Shown one piece after another: positions 47,298 through 56,500 of a DNA stretch of 64,000 nucleotides. This stretch comes from Microseira wollei NIES-4236 (lineage in GTDB: Bacteria > Cyanobacteriota > Cyanobacteriia > Cyanobacteriales > Aerosakkonemataceae), in NCBI RefSeq assembly GCF_020521235.1, contig NZ_BLAY01000006.1, forward strand, positions 28,147 to 92,146. Direction: 5' to 3'. The notes beneath the pieces were generated by a model that saw nothing but the letters and a program-made list of their open reading frames with translations, ran no database searches and was not told the DNA's origin. The translations under genes and the position numbers were made by a program. Position 1 is the stretch's first letter; every line of letters starts with the position of its first letter.

Positions 47298-47399
47298 AGG
47301 ACTTACGCGCAAGTTCCCGGTTTCTCTGCAAAATCCTTGGGAAAGCGAACCAAATATCAAAGTATAAACCGGGTTTCTCACCTCGACCTGCGTCAGTCC
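47298..47399. repeat. Dispersed element: AGGACTTACGC ends and CCCGGTTTCT core
   Basis: AGGACTTACGCGC (47298) is inverted as TGCGTCAGTCCT (47388-47399); inside, TTCCCGGTTTCT and AACCGGGTTTCT flank the middle. Relatives lie at 40881-40920, 59335-59437 and 59987-60056. The whole 47121-47556 spacer shows no gene; it also holds STRR units (47455-47530) and an inverted ATAACT...GCAACTTG pair. Confidence 0.6.
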
Positions 47400-47556
47400 T
47401 GTTACAGTAAAAAAATTTTAGATAACTCAAGTTGCTAGTTATCTCACGAAGAGCGGCTAATGGCTAATGGCTGATGGATCGATTGGTAAAAATCCAAGAT
47501 TAGCAATTAGCAAGCTTGCAATTAGCAACGCCAAAGTTTATAACTAGCAACTTGCG

Positions 47557-48123
47557 TTAGATAGCTATAGCAAACCATTTGGGATAGGCGTAGGAGTCTT
47601 GAAGTTGGAAGTAGGAACCAGAATAGGTTTGAAATACTAAGTTAGCGGCAGATTGAAGATTATCGATTAAATTGGCTTCTTCACCATAAGCTTCAAAAGC
47701 GAAACTCCACCAAGCATTGCCCTCAATAGTTAACCGGGTAATTTCAACGTTACAGTTTGGGTATTTGCGGAGCGATCGCACCTTCACAACACCCACCCAA
47801 TAAGCTTTCGAATCTACATCTACTTTTACTAAACTTTCTACCGTATTATCTTCGCAGATCCACTTTACCCATTTCTCGGCCTTCCCCGCTACATTATCTC
47901 CAAATCGCAGCACGCCTAATTCAGCTTTGCGCCATTTAATTTCCAATCGTTCTTGCCGTAGTTTAATCCCTAAAGTCTCGCACTCCGGCAGTAGCAAATA
48001 AAAATCTTCCCGTTCTTCAGGCGCTTCGGGGGGTTCGCCAAGCGCCTGTGAATTAAACCAATCTTGAATTTCAGGCGGTAGCGTGCCGCGATAAAACCAG
48101 CGTAACTCTATGCTTGTTAACAT
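47557..48123 (-). CDS. Hypothetical protein, CYTH-like
   Basis: 188 residues from Met at 48123 (MLTSIELRWFYRG). Alternating strands with charged inward-facing residues: IELRWF at the N-terminus, GIKLRQERLEIKWR, VEITRLTIEGNAWWSFAFEAYGEE near the end. This pattern recalls CYTH/triphosphate-tunnel proteins, although the classical ExExK is not present in standard form, so the link is tentative. An upstream Met (48153) adds ten unconserved residues. Divergent from the PsbP-like gene. Confidence 0.7.
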   Translation of the reverse strand: MLTSIELRWFYRGTLPPEIQDWFNSQALGEPPEAPEEREDFYLLLPECETLGIKLRQERLEIKWRKAELGVLRFGDNVAGKAEKWVKWICEDNTVESLVKVDVDSKAYWVGVVKVRSLRKYPNCNVEITRLTIEGNAWWSFAFEAYGEEANLIDNLQSAANLVFQTYSGSYFQLQDSYAYPKWFAIAI

Positions 48124-48246
48124 GGGGGATTTCCATGAATCCAAAATAGACACAAGAGATGGGACAATAGAACGGCTGGGTTGATTGAGGTAACCCGGAT
48201 AACGGTGCTACTCGATTCCAGCATGGTGCTTAAGGGGACAGTATAA

Positions 48247-48795
48247 ATGTTGAAACGGATTGCGGCGGTTCTGCTAGTGGTATTAGTAGCTGTGAGTTTG
48301 GTTAGTTGCAGCATTTCACCCACCAGCGGTTTGAAAAGCTATGTCGATACTACCAAAGGTTACCAGTTCCTCTATCCTAACGGTTGGTTGCAAGTTAAAG
48401 TGTCAAATGGTCCGGAGGTGGTATTCCACGATTTGATCGAGAGTACCGAGAACATAAGTTTGGTAGTTAGTCCAGTACCTGAAGCTAAATCTTTGGCTGA
48501 GTTGGGAACGCCAGGGGAAGTAGGATATAAATTGTCGAAGAATGCGATCGCACCTCCCGACTCGGGTCGCACCGCCGAACTCGTGAATGCCGAAACGCTG
48601 GAATTTCGCGATAAAACTTATTACCTTTTAGAATACGCCGTCAAACTCCCGAACCAGCAAGAACGTCACAACTTAGCCAGCGTCGTCGTCAGTCGCGGTA
48701 AACTGTTTACCTTCAACGCTTCTACCACCGAACAGCGTTGGGAAAAAGCCAAACAACAGTTGGAAACCGTGGTTAAATCTTTCTCGGTTTATTAG
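48247..48795 (+). CDS. CyanoP (PsbP-like lipoprotein of photosystem II)
   Basis: 182 residues. Lipoprotein signal with lipobox LVSC (Cys21), so it is lipid-anchored on the lumenal side of the thylakoid membrane. The PsbP domain spans about 30-180: SYVDTTKGYQFLYPNGWLQVKV, IESTENISLVVSPV, GTPGEVGYKLSKN and AKQQLETVVKSFSVY. In cyanobacteria this protein helps early photosystem II assembly rather than acting as the main oxygen-evolving extrinsic subunit. Length and start normal. Confidence 0.93.
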   Translation: MLKRIAAVLLVVLVAVSLVSCSISPTSGLKSYVDTTKGYQFLYPNGWLQVKVSNGPEVVFHDLIESTENISLVVSPVPEAKSLAELGTPGEVGYKLSKNAIAPPDSGRTAELVNAETLEFRDKTYYLLEYAVKLPNQQERHNLASVVVSRGKLFTFNASTTEQRWEKAKQQLETVVKSFSVY

Positions 48796-48796
48796 T

Positions 48797-48838
48797 TATT
48801 GGTAATGGGTAATGGGTAATGGGTAATGGGTAATTGGG
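48797..48838. repeat. Tandem GGTAATG/GGTAATT heptamers
   Basis: Five to six GGGTAAT units, a variant of the STRR class, directly after the cyanoP stop. Confidence 0.65.
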
Positions 48839-48856
48839 AAGATTAACAGATGAAAA

Positions 48857-48975
48857 TTACAGCGGATCGCAGCCGTATGAGGTACACCTTTGTTTGTATA
48901 GCGGCAGCATTAATGCTGCCGCTACACAAAAGGCGCCTTAAGGCTGTACCAAGACGAGGAATTTATCCGCTGTAA
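48857..48975. mobile_element. Palindromic element E, copy 1 (TIR TTACAGCGGAT)
   Basis: TTACAGCGGAT (48857-48867) and ATCCGCTGTAA (48965-48975) are perfect inverted ends. Inside are CAGCC...AAGGCTG and GTAGCGGCA-type arms around GCAGCATTAATGCTGC, making a long cruciform. A second copy lies 0.8 kb away (49753-49974). Confidence 0.75.
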
Positions 48976-49029
48976 CTCACCCGCCCACCTGCCTATCTGC
49001 CCACCTGCCCACCTGCTTTTAATCTACCT

Positions 49030-49635
49030 ATGCGCGTTCCTCAATTTGTACTTGCTTCCGCTTCTCCGGCGCGGCGAAAATTGCTGCAAAATGCCGGGAT
49101 AGAACCGATTGTCTGCCAAAGCGATTTTGATGAGTCTCAAGTTCAGTTAAGCGACCCTGCCGAACTGGTGCAAATTTTAGCTCAACGTAAGGCGGAAACT
49201 GTAGCATCTCAATTTCCTGATGCTTTAGTATTGGGTTGCGATTCGGTTTTGTCGGTAAATGGAGAAATTCACGGAAAACCCGCCGATGTATCAGAAGCGA
49301 TCGCGCGCTGGCAAATAATGCGCGGCAATGTGGGCGATCTTTATACGGGACATGCCTTAATTGATACCAAACAAGGCAAAACTTTGGTGCAGCTACAGGT
49401 AACGCGGGTTTATTTTGCCGATGTCAGCTCGAGCCAAATTGCCGCCTACGTTGCTACGGGCGAACCCCTCAAATGTGCCGGATGTTTTGCCCTGGAAGGT
49501 AGGGGGGGTTTATTTGTAGAAAAACTCGAAGGTTGTCACTCAAATGTGATTGGACTCAGCTTACCTTTGCTGCGTCGAATGCTGGGGGAATTGGGATACG
49601 ATGTTACCGATTTCTGGCAGTTACCGGAAAGTTAA
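49030..49635 (+). CDS. maf: Maf-type nucleoside triphosphate pyrophosphatase
   Basis: 201 residues. Hydrolyses non-canonical or modified nucleotides (dTTP/UTP-like) and is linked to septum formation. N-terminal [15 protein letters not shown] motif, the SDFDES segment, catalytic-region LVLGCDSVL and [11 protein letters not shown], and [18 protein letters not shown]. Length and start ([12 protein letters not shown]) are normal. Confidence 0.94.
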   Translation: MRVPQFVLASASPARRKLLQNAGIEPIVCQSDFDESQVQLSDPAELVQILAQRKAETVASQFPDALVLGCDSVLSVNGEIHGKPADVSEAIARWQIMRGNVGDLYTGHALIDTKQGKTLVQLQVTRVYFADVSSSQIAAYVATGEPLKCAGCFALEGRGGLFVEKLEGCHSNVIGLSLPLLRRMLGELGYDVTDFWQLPES

Positions 49636-49640
49636 CATAG

Positions 49641-49666
49641 CGCGATTGGTTATGATTCTATTTGAG
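49641..49666. repeat. Detached copy of the YbjN gene's 3' end
   Basis: Twenty-six bases here are identical to 51822-51847, which contain the stop codon of the YbjN-domain gene (shared core GGTTATGATTCTATTTGAG). Similarity continues weakly to about 49700. A third version is at 51725-51763. These look like scars of lost duplicates. Confidence 0.6.
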
Positions 49667-49752
49667 ACTTCGCATCATCTGGCTGTACATCACTAAGACT
49701 TGACTAGGAAGCATTTATCTCCGCTATTTTTCGTCGTTTTCTTCTTGCTGAT

Positions 49753-49974
49753 TTACAGCGGATTGCAGCCGTATGAGGTACACCTGAGTTTGTGTAGCGG
49801 CACCCTTAAGGGTGCCGCTACACAAACTCAGCCTTAAGGCTGTACCTAACTCATATCATGTCCGTCAAATCACTCTTAATTAAAACTCTCCGCGTCTCCC
49901 TATCTCCGCGTCCGGTGCGTCAATCCTAACTATGGGTATTCAACCGGACATGATATCATTTGCAATCCGCTGTA
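49753..49974. mobile_element. Palindromic element E, copy 2, interrupted by MITE D
   Basis: TTACAGCGGAT at 49753 and ATCCGCTGTA at 49965-49974 are the same inverted ends as copy 1, and the CAGCCGTATGAGGTACACCT part is shared exactly. The GTAGCGGCAC...GTGCCGCTAC stem is shared in pattern. The right end is pushed away by element D (49853-49956). Confidence 0.7.
49853..49956. mobile_element. MITE-like element D nested in element E
   Basis: ATATCATGTCCG (49853) and ACCGGACATGATAT (49943-49956) bound 104 bp with CTCCGCGTCTCCC and a CCTAACTATGGGT part shared with element B. It lies inside element E, so it arrived later. Confidence 0.72.
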
Positions 49975-50426
49975 TATTTTTTGGTGGCGGATTTATTTTC
50001 CATACCTAATATTTTCAAATCGCCTGTCGAAAAGTGCTGTGAACCTATGATGTTAGATAGAATAAATTTTGCTAATTCCATCTCTTTTATTTGGGATATT
50101 TTCACACAATCCTGTACTCCCGGAGTCTGGTTAGCCAGCACAGACAGTTCTTTACTAAAAATCTCAAATTCTTGATGACTAACGTAAAATACTACTCCCC
50201 TTTTTGCATCAATATCTGAGTTTTTCACATCTTCATTAACCGACGGAAGATGAATTATTTCCTGTTTTCCTGCTAAGAGTGCGTTGGGTGTTACCGTGTA
50301 ATCAGAAAGTGCTACGGTAAAAAGTCTTGCTTCAATTTCTGTACTAACATCATCAACATTTTCTGGCAATACAGGAGGCCATTTATCTGGGGTTATTTCA
50401 AACTCTGGCACAAACATTATATTCAC
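49956..50426 (-). CDS. Hypothetical protein, C-terminus encoded by element E
   Basis: 156 residues, no family recognised; soluble, no signal or membrane segment. It reads MFVPEFEITPDKWPPVLPEN then a mixed body with KNSDIDAKRGVVFYVSHQEFEIF. The last codons (YTADCK, stop) are encoded by the right end of element E, so the natural end was probably replaced. Met4 is an equally good start. Minus strand like the eCIS genes, but 183 bp after the previous one. Confidence 0.65.
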   Translation of the reverse strand: MNIMFVPEFEITPDKWPPVLPENVDDVSTEIEARLFTVALSDYTVTPNALLAGKQEIIHLPSVNEDVKNSDIDAKRGVVFYVSHQEFEIFSKELSVLANQTPGVQDCVKISQIKEMELAKFILSNIIGSQHFSTGDLKILGMENKSATKKYTADCK

Positions 50427-50609
50427 TCAAAAATTTAGGTTAACCGAGTAAATTGCCCGATAAAATTCAGCTTTTTCTGGTAATTATTCCCAAATTTGAT
50501 GCCTAACTGAGACACTAAAGTCACGTTCTAGCAATGGCTTCATTGCTTCAAACCTCTTTTTTGGTTGATTACAGGTATTTTTTGACTATTTGCTGATGCT
50601 TGGTAGATT

Positions 50610-51056
50610 TCAAGCTGGATTTAATTCCTGGGTCAAGTCTTTCTCCCGTTTAGTTACTACAAAGGGAGATTGTGTATAGATGACCCAACTCTCATCGATA
50701 CATTCCATATTGGGATCAAAAACAAGACTCAGCTCACCAATTTCCTCAATTTCATTCTCACTAATTGGCTGACTTTCCTGAGCAGATGTTGCAGCTTTGA
50801 GCAAAAAATTCAGCGTAATCCAGCGAGAACGTTCAGGCAAAGAGCTTGTCATGCCTAACGAACTACTAACCAACTCTGCCTCGATTGGGCTAGTGAACTC
50901 AATTTCTTCGTAAAATTCATCTTCATCCTGGTATCCCATCACTTTATAGTTACAATTTTTGAGATGGTGCATTGCCAGGGAATTTACATCGATTTGCGCT
51001 AATATTTCAGCTAACTGATGCCAAATCGGGTGATTGTTTAAATTGACAGTCATCAT
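50610..51056 (-). CDS. Hypothetical protein in eCIS neighbourhood
   Basis: 148 residues, acidic, soluble, no recognised domain. MTVNLNNHPIWHQLAEILAQ starts an amphipathic helix; the rest mixes strands and acidic stretches (QDEDEFYEEIEF). Starts 12 bp after the stop of the gene upstream (51069-51677), so both are one transcription unit. Two adjacent Met codons give near-equal starts. Confidence 0.7.
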   Translation of the reverse strand: MMTVNLNNHPIWHQLAEILAQIDVNSLAMHHLKNCNYKVMGYQDEDEFYEEIEFTSPIEAELVSSSLGMTSSLPERSRWITLNFLLKAATSAQESQPISENEIEEIGELSLVFDPNMECIDESWVIYTQSPFVVTKREKDLTQELNPA

Positions 51057-51068
51057 ATTGTTTATCCC

Positions 51069-51677
51069 TTATTTCTTGTTGGTTACTTTACCTGGAAAGT
51101 GTAAAACGCCATCAATCATCTTTCCATGAAAACGGTAATGCGATACTTTTTTACTTAGCACTTTTGATTTGAAGTCAAATCCTGGCTCTTCAGAGCGAAC
51201 CAGACCTTGATGTCCTTGGGGAGGAACTTCACCTTTGTCGATCGCTCTAAGATGGTTTCCATCTCTATCCTTAGTTGTAGCAAAAATAATTTGTTTGTTG
51301 CTAAAAGATACTAGCATACAAGCCTTGGTTTGATAAACGGTATCAGGCTGAATGTTTGCCCAGGTGGTGGGTAGAGTTTCTATTTTATTTTCTTCTGGGG
51401 ATGGGATTTGTTCTTGAATCCGCGATTTAAGTTCTCCCGCGTCTCTGGTTACCTGGTTGAACTCCTCCTGGGCAATTTCATAATACTCTGAATTTTCTGC
51501 TATATTTTTAGTATTTTGCCATTTAGTTTTAAGTTTATTTAATTCATTTTCATATCCATCTAGTCTATAGGTAAAGTCGGCTGCTAGCTTGCCGGATTTG
51601 ATAAGCTGACGTTGGGTTTCAAGCAAGTTTTGCACTTCCTTTAGTGCTGTTTCAGCTTCGCTTTGGGCTTGAACCAT
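51069..51677 (-). CDS. Hypothetical coiled-coil protein in eCIS neighbourhood
   Basis: 202 residues. N-terminal 95 residues are a coiled coil (ALKEVQNLLETQRQLIKSGK and similar heptads); the C-terminal ~100 residues are a compact domain with LPTTWANIQPDTVYQTK, CMLVSFSNKQIIFATTKDRDG and a basic end. No family recognised. A helical N-terminus plus small globular C-terminus is a common effector/adaptor build, but no catalytic motif is evident. Confidence 0.7.
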   Translation of the reverse strand: MVQAQSEAETALKEVQNLLETQRQLIKSGKLAADFTYRLDGYENELNKLKTKWQNTKNIAENSEYYEIAQEEFNQVTRDAGELKSRIQEQIPSPEENKIETLPTTWANIQPDTVYQTKACMLVSFSNKQIIFATTKDRDGNHLRAIDKGEVPPQGHQGLVRSEEPGFDFKSKVLSKKVSHYRFHGKMIDGVLHFPGKVTNKK

Positions 51678-51724
51678 TGGTGTTGTACTTTCCCATTTTC
51701 TATTCCCTATTACCTAGCTAGCTT

Positions 51725-51763
51725 TCTATTTGAGACTTTGCATTATCTGCTTCCACATTTCCA
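51725..51763. repeat. Third relic of the YbjN gene 3' end
   Basis: TCTATTTGAGACTTTGCAT followed by TCTGCTTCCACATTTCC parallels the end of the YbjN gene (TCTATTTGAGCGATCGCAT..CTGCTTCCACCTCCCC) and the copy at 49641. Just upstream of the hypothetical 51069-51677 start. Confidence 0.5.
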
Positions 51764-51830
51764 TCAATTATAGATCCAACCTGAGTGAAGATAAAGTTAA
51801 CAGTTATTAGGGGCGCGATCGCGCGATTGG

Positions 51831-52994
51831 TTATGATTCTATTTGAGCGATCGCATCCACTGCTTCCACCTCCCCATAGATAACAGACATAATTCCTGGT
51901 AAGTATTGATCCATCATCATCACGTTGGCATAAACCAACTGTTTTATCAGCGCCGAACTGAGACTGTCGCCTTCAACATCAATACTGGTTTTGTAGCGAA
52001 TTTCCCCATCTTCAAAGTCCATTTCAAAGTTGCCGATAATCATCCCACAGTTGGCTCTAGTCAGAAACTCTGCGATCGCCATTCGCTTGTTTTCTGGTGT
52101 GTTGACGGGGCAAACTGAGTAAAAGACCAATTGCTTCTGTTCAACTCTTGCTTTGGCGTAGCAAGTCCATTTTCCATTTTCGCCCTGGAAAACCATCTGC
52201 AAGAGTGGCTCTCCTTCAATCTGGACGAAAGGCCATTCATCTTCTGTGAAGAAATTGACAATTTCTGCAAAAAATTGTTCGTTTGTGGGAGTGGAGTTGA
52301 AACTGGCTTCTACTTCCTGAGCAAATGTGCTGGACACGCGCTGGGCTAACCCATCCAAACTGACATTAGCCAATTGTTTGAAATAATTGGTCATTTCCTC
52401 AACCATCTGGGAAGTAGCTTCCTGTGTCACCGCAGGCAGATTGGCTTGTATCGATTCTTTGAAGAAATTGGCTATAGCATCATTAATTTGGTCGCCCTCA
52501 CCCTCTGTGGCTGCTTGGACAAAAACCGATGCAGTCATATCAGCCCAGAGAGTGCGGTAGCCCGTCTCACTGGACTCCTGTTGTTGCTTGACGGATAGTG
52601 CTAACCAACTCTCGGTAGATAGCAATGGGTTTTCGGGTTGTTCTTGACTCAGATTTAGGATATAGGTTGCAGCCTCGTTAGCGTTTGTAGCCTGTTCTAT
52701 CGGCTGTGGCAGCAAATTTGGCTGTAGACCGATTTCGATTTCGATGTCGGATGAGGGCAGGAAGTTGCCAGCCGAGAGGGGGCGGCGCACTTCTGGCTTG
52801 AGGTTGAATAATGCCTCGGTGTCGATGCGCTGGTAGAGTTGTGGGTTTACTTTGAAGGTGAAACGACACTCGATTACTTCGTCATCTTGCTTGATCAGAG
52901 ATAGAGATACTGCGCGAAGGGTTAGGGGGGATTGGGAGCGATCGCGTAGGGTTAAATCGCTATCGAGTTGATAACTTTCAGTCTTTGTGGTCAT
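51831..52994 (-). CDS. YbjN-domain protein (T3S-chaperone-like fold) in the eCIS cluster
   Basis: 387 residues. Residues about 250-378 match YbjN/DUF1790-type proteins, whose fold resembles class I type III secretion chaperones: EGEPLLQMVFQGENGKWTCY, VFYSVCPVNTPENKRMAIAE, GMIIGNFEMDFEDGEIRYKT, ALIKQLVYANVMMMDQYLPG, IMSVIYGE. The first ~130 residues form a strand-rich domain (DLTLRDRSQSPLTLRAVSLS), then a helical linker (about 150-240). No known family for the N-terminus. It lies downstream of the toxin and small gene on the same strand, so a cargo-chaperone role is an attractive inference. Confidence 0.75.
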   Translation of the reverse strand: MTTKTESYQLDSDLTLRDRSQSPLTLRAVSLSLIKQDDEVIECRFTFKVNPQLYQRIDTEALFNLKPEVRRPLSAGNFLPSSDIEIEIGLQPNLLPQPIEQATNANEAATYILNLSQEQPENPLLSTESWLALSVKQQQESSETGYRTLWADMTASVFVQAATEGEGDQINDAIANFFKESIQANLPAVTQEATSQMVEEMTNYFKQLANVSLDGLAQRVSSTFAQEVEASFNSTPTNEQFFAEIVNFFTEDEWPFVQIEGEPLLQMVFQGENGKWTCYAKARVEQKQLVFYSVCPVNTPENKRMAIAEFLTRANCGMIIGNFEMDFEDGEIRYKTSIDVEGDSLSSALIKQLVYANVMMMDQYLPGIMSVIYGEVEAVDAIAQIES

Positions 52995-53178
52995 GCTGGT
53001 TATCCTTGACCTGATAGACCTTTGAATTCTCCATACATGGTGAGTTTGGCCGATGAGCGTGGAGATGGCTCAATCTCCACCAGCTAGTTCTTAGTCTTTG
53101 AGAATGATGAAGTATCAGCTTCAGGTCAAATCAGTACAAAAGAAGTTCTTTATTGAAAGATTAGGTATGGTCATTTTG

Positions 53179-53562
53179 TCAGCTTTTCTGACTTTCCTCG
53201 AAAAGTTGATACGTTCTTCTTCTCAGACTAACGATTAGCGCTTTATCCTCCACTGTCAGGTCTTCTCCTTTCTCTTTAGCGTCATCTTCCATATCATTGA
53301 TTAACTGATAAAGGTCATAGACTGTTCCCTCTCCCTTGAGGCTACTCCCTCTTAGCTTTTCGACATGTTGCACAAACTCCTCTTCGGATACCTTTTCTAC
53401 ATCATCTTTTCCAAACATGACTCTGCTTAGGTACTCCATCCCATAGTCGAATCCACCTGTCTCAAAATTGTATTTGAGGACAGTCATCCCACCATCTTTA
53501 GTAGAGACTACCTTGATGGGGCGTTCAACCACAATGTAGTACTCTGGTAAATCCGCTTCCAT
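53179..53562 (-). CDS. Small acidic protein after the toxin; candidate immunity or accessory
   Basis: 127 residues, strongly acidic, soluble, no family recognised. Starts with a strand-rich part (YYIVVERPIKVVSTKDGGMTVLKYNFETGGFDY), then helices with EDDAKEKGEDLTVEDKAL. It begins 18 bp after the stop of the 1897-residue DUF4157 protein, so they are cotranscribed. Position and acidity fit an immunity protein, but homology evidence is lacking. A short hairpin GTGGAGAT/ATCTCCAC lies at 53059-53080. Confidence 0.72.
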   Translation of the reverse strand: MEADLPEYYIVVERPIKVVSTKDGGMTVLKYNFETGGFDYGMEYLSRVMFGKDDVEKVSEEEFVQHVEKLRGSSLKGEGTVYDLYQLINDMEDDAKEKGEDLTVEDKALIVSLRRRTYQLFEESQKS

Positions 53563-53580
53563 AGTTTGTTTCTCTTCAAG

Positions 53581-56500
53581 TTATCTGGGATTTTCCCCCA
53601 GTGCACGCTTCAAGGCATCGTCGTACATTTGCTGTGTTTGTCTTTTTATGGCAGCTTCTATGGCTGTCTCCTGTGTTGTAAGTGCTCTACTCGCTTGTTC
53701 AGCAAGAGTTTCCATAGTGCGAATCACATCATATAGATCGTGTTCTATTGCAGCAACTTCATCAAATTGCTGAAGGTGTAGCCGAAATTCAGCTATGTGC
53801 TTGTTAGTCATCTTAAGATTCATCAGGATGTCACGATAACCGCTGCCTTGAGGTTTAATAAAACGATCCTTAATTTGAGCAATGTCAATCGTAGGGAGAC
53901 TTTCGATCTCGCGCCTAATCTGATCGAGTGCGGCGTACAGATCGTCAAGTGAATTGAACACGATCTTACTACCTGCGATATCTACTAGTCTGGAAGCATT
54001 CGCACCTTCCTTCTCGTATTCCAGCACCTTATCCAGAGATCGCTCTCGCCCTTTAAGCCCCTTCCGGAAACCTGGCTTGCCACCCGTAATTTCAGCTAGC
54101 CTTTCTGTTAGCGGTCGCAGTTCTTGGTCTGCCTCCTTGGCTTGCCTGTACAGTTCATCCAGGTATTCATCTCTACTTAGTTGTGGGTCGTAACCTGGTT
54201 GTGTTGGTTTTTCACGCGGGAGTGTGGTTTGGATCTCTTCACTAATCTGTCGTTGATTGGGAGTGAGTGGAGTGTCTTTTGGAGTTCTAGTTCCGACACT
54301 TGCCAAGTTTTCAGCACCTTCTTTACTCACATCATCCAAGGCTTGCTGTAATGTATTAACTGCCTCCGGATTCTTTGCTAGCTTTTCAAACAGCGCTGGA
54401 CGTTCTATTAATAACCGTCTCAATCTTGGATTCTGTGCCGCTACCTCAGCCGTCTTGAAGGCTGCCAGAATCTCATCATCTGTTTTTGTGGCAAGGTTTC
54501 TCAACCCTTTTGAGCCAAGCAATTCATGTAAGTAAAGAAACTTCTGAGAACCTGCCTTGCCTTCTACTACTTGCTGAAGGCGAGGTAGCACTTCTTGTAG
54601 ACCTTCAACGTCTTTACTGGCTACATTCCTAATGCCAACAACAATTGCATCCTGTTCGTTGACTTTGACAACTTCGCCAACTTTCGGACGGCGGCTTCCT
54701 TTTGGCAGCTTTGTGGACTCGACAAACTCAACAGAGCCATCCGCCAGCAACACCCACGGATTGATGTGTCCTAGAAGCTGGATTCGGAATCCCTGCCGCC
54801 GAATCTTGAACTTGTTGAAACGCAACTTGCCCACAAGCCGACTTGCCAGGTCATCCAGCGACTTCGCGCCTTTGGCAAATCCACCTTTGACCCCAGAGAG
54901 CATAATCTTGCCATTCTTGAGAGCCGTTTTCGCTCCCTTGGCACCAATCTGACCCAACTCTTTGACACTCTTGACAGTTGCCTTGACTGTGTTCTTAGCC
55001 GCTCCTGTCGCCGCCTTCGCAGTTCCCTTAAGACCACCCTTGATTGCCTTGATAACCGCACCAGCATTGAACAGCAGGGCAAAGACTAACTCAACGGCAC
55101 CAGCAGCCAAACCACGAGCTAAACTCTTGGCAGCGCCACCAATGTTACCCGCCCAGCCCTGGCTCAAGTAATTGCCGATATGCCCCGCAATATTTGCCAG
55201 CGCTACACCACCCATCACGACAGCTACCACCTGCATGAGCGCTGGTAGTGCTGCCATAATTGCACCACCCGTCAGGATGTTAAGACCGACAAACGCCGCT
55301 AGGGCTGCGATCGCACCCGCCAGCAATTTGGGCCAGTTAGCAGAGAACCACTGCTTGACACCTTGTATCATCTGGTGAGACATATACTTGGCTCGCTGCC
55401 CCACCGAAAGCGGCCCAATCGTCTTCATATTCGCGGGAATATCGCCCTGCTGGGCTGGCTTACCTTGTTTCTGGGTTCCCTCCGCACCTTCCGGCTTTTG
55501 CGCCATCATCTCTTGGAGTTTCGCCTCAGCAGTTTGCTCGTCATCGCAACACCCACCGACAGCCTTTTCACCCCCTGCGGCAGCACCCGCGGGTGCATTG
55601 CCCTCTGTCTCTCCTCCAGCCAATTCTGCCTTAATTGCCTCCATCGAGTTTGCAGGGTCATTCGACTCACCAAACTCAACGTCCCCACCCTGCTGAAGAT
55701 TCAGCGAAGCGATGAACTCTGGGTCAACATCAAACGGCGCAACAGAGTCTAAAGCAAAGTCATCTTCTGCAAACTGAGTCTTGTTCAACAGCGCTGCTTT
55801 ATCGTCGCCACCCTTTGCTGTAGCCTCGCCGCCCTTCGCCGTTGCTGGCGCGTCGCACTTGGCACAATCTTCCTTAGAACGCTCAAAAGGCAATGGCTCC
55901 GTAAGATTCATCCCCAGGACTTCCTCGGATAGCTGCCCCATAAAGTGACCGGGCATCTGCTTCGCCGCAGCCACCAAGTTACCCAACCCCTCCAAGAGTT
56001 TCCTGAGAGCCTCAATAACTTTGCCAATGGCGTCGAAAGCAGCATTGTAAAGTGCTTGGATACCTGCTAGCAAAGTATCCAAAGCTTTTGCCAGGAAATC
56101 TAGAGCAGCTTTAACACCTTTCTTCAACAAATCTGCCGCAGCGTTAACCGCTTTTACAGCTGCTTTAATAGCTTTATCAATTTTGCTGTTGATTTTCTTA
56201 GCTATCTCTGGGAAAGCAGCAAATACGACGTTAACCAATCCTTTGAGAATCGTTCCCAAACCCTGAATTAACCCAACGATCGCTTTACGTGCCAGGTCGA
56301 TAACAGCCGTTGCCAATTTTATCGCTTGCTCGAAGATAAATTTGACCGCCTTGCGGAGATTATCGTAGATAAAGTTGACCGCTTTTTTAAGACCGTCAAT
56401 GACAGCAGTAGCCGCCGATTTGACCCAACCCAAGAAACCGCCTGACTCTTTTTCGGATTCTCCCTTTTTCTGGTCGGCTTCTTTTTCGGCTTTCTGTTTT

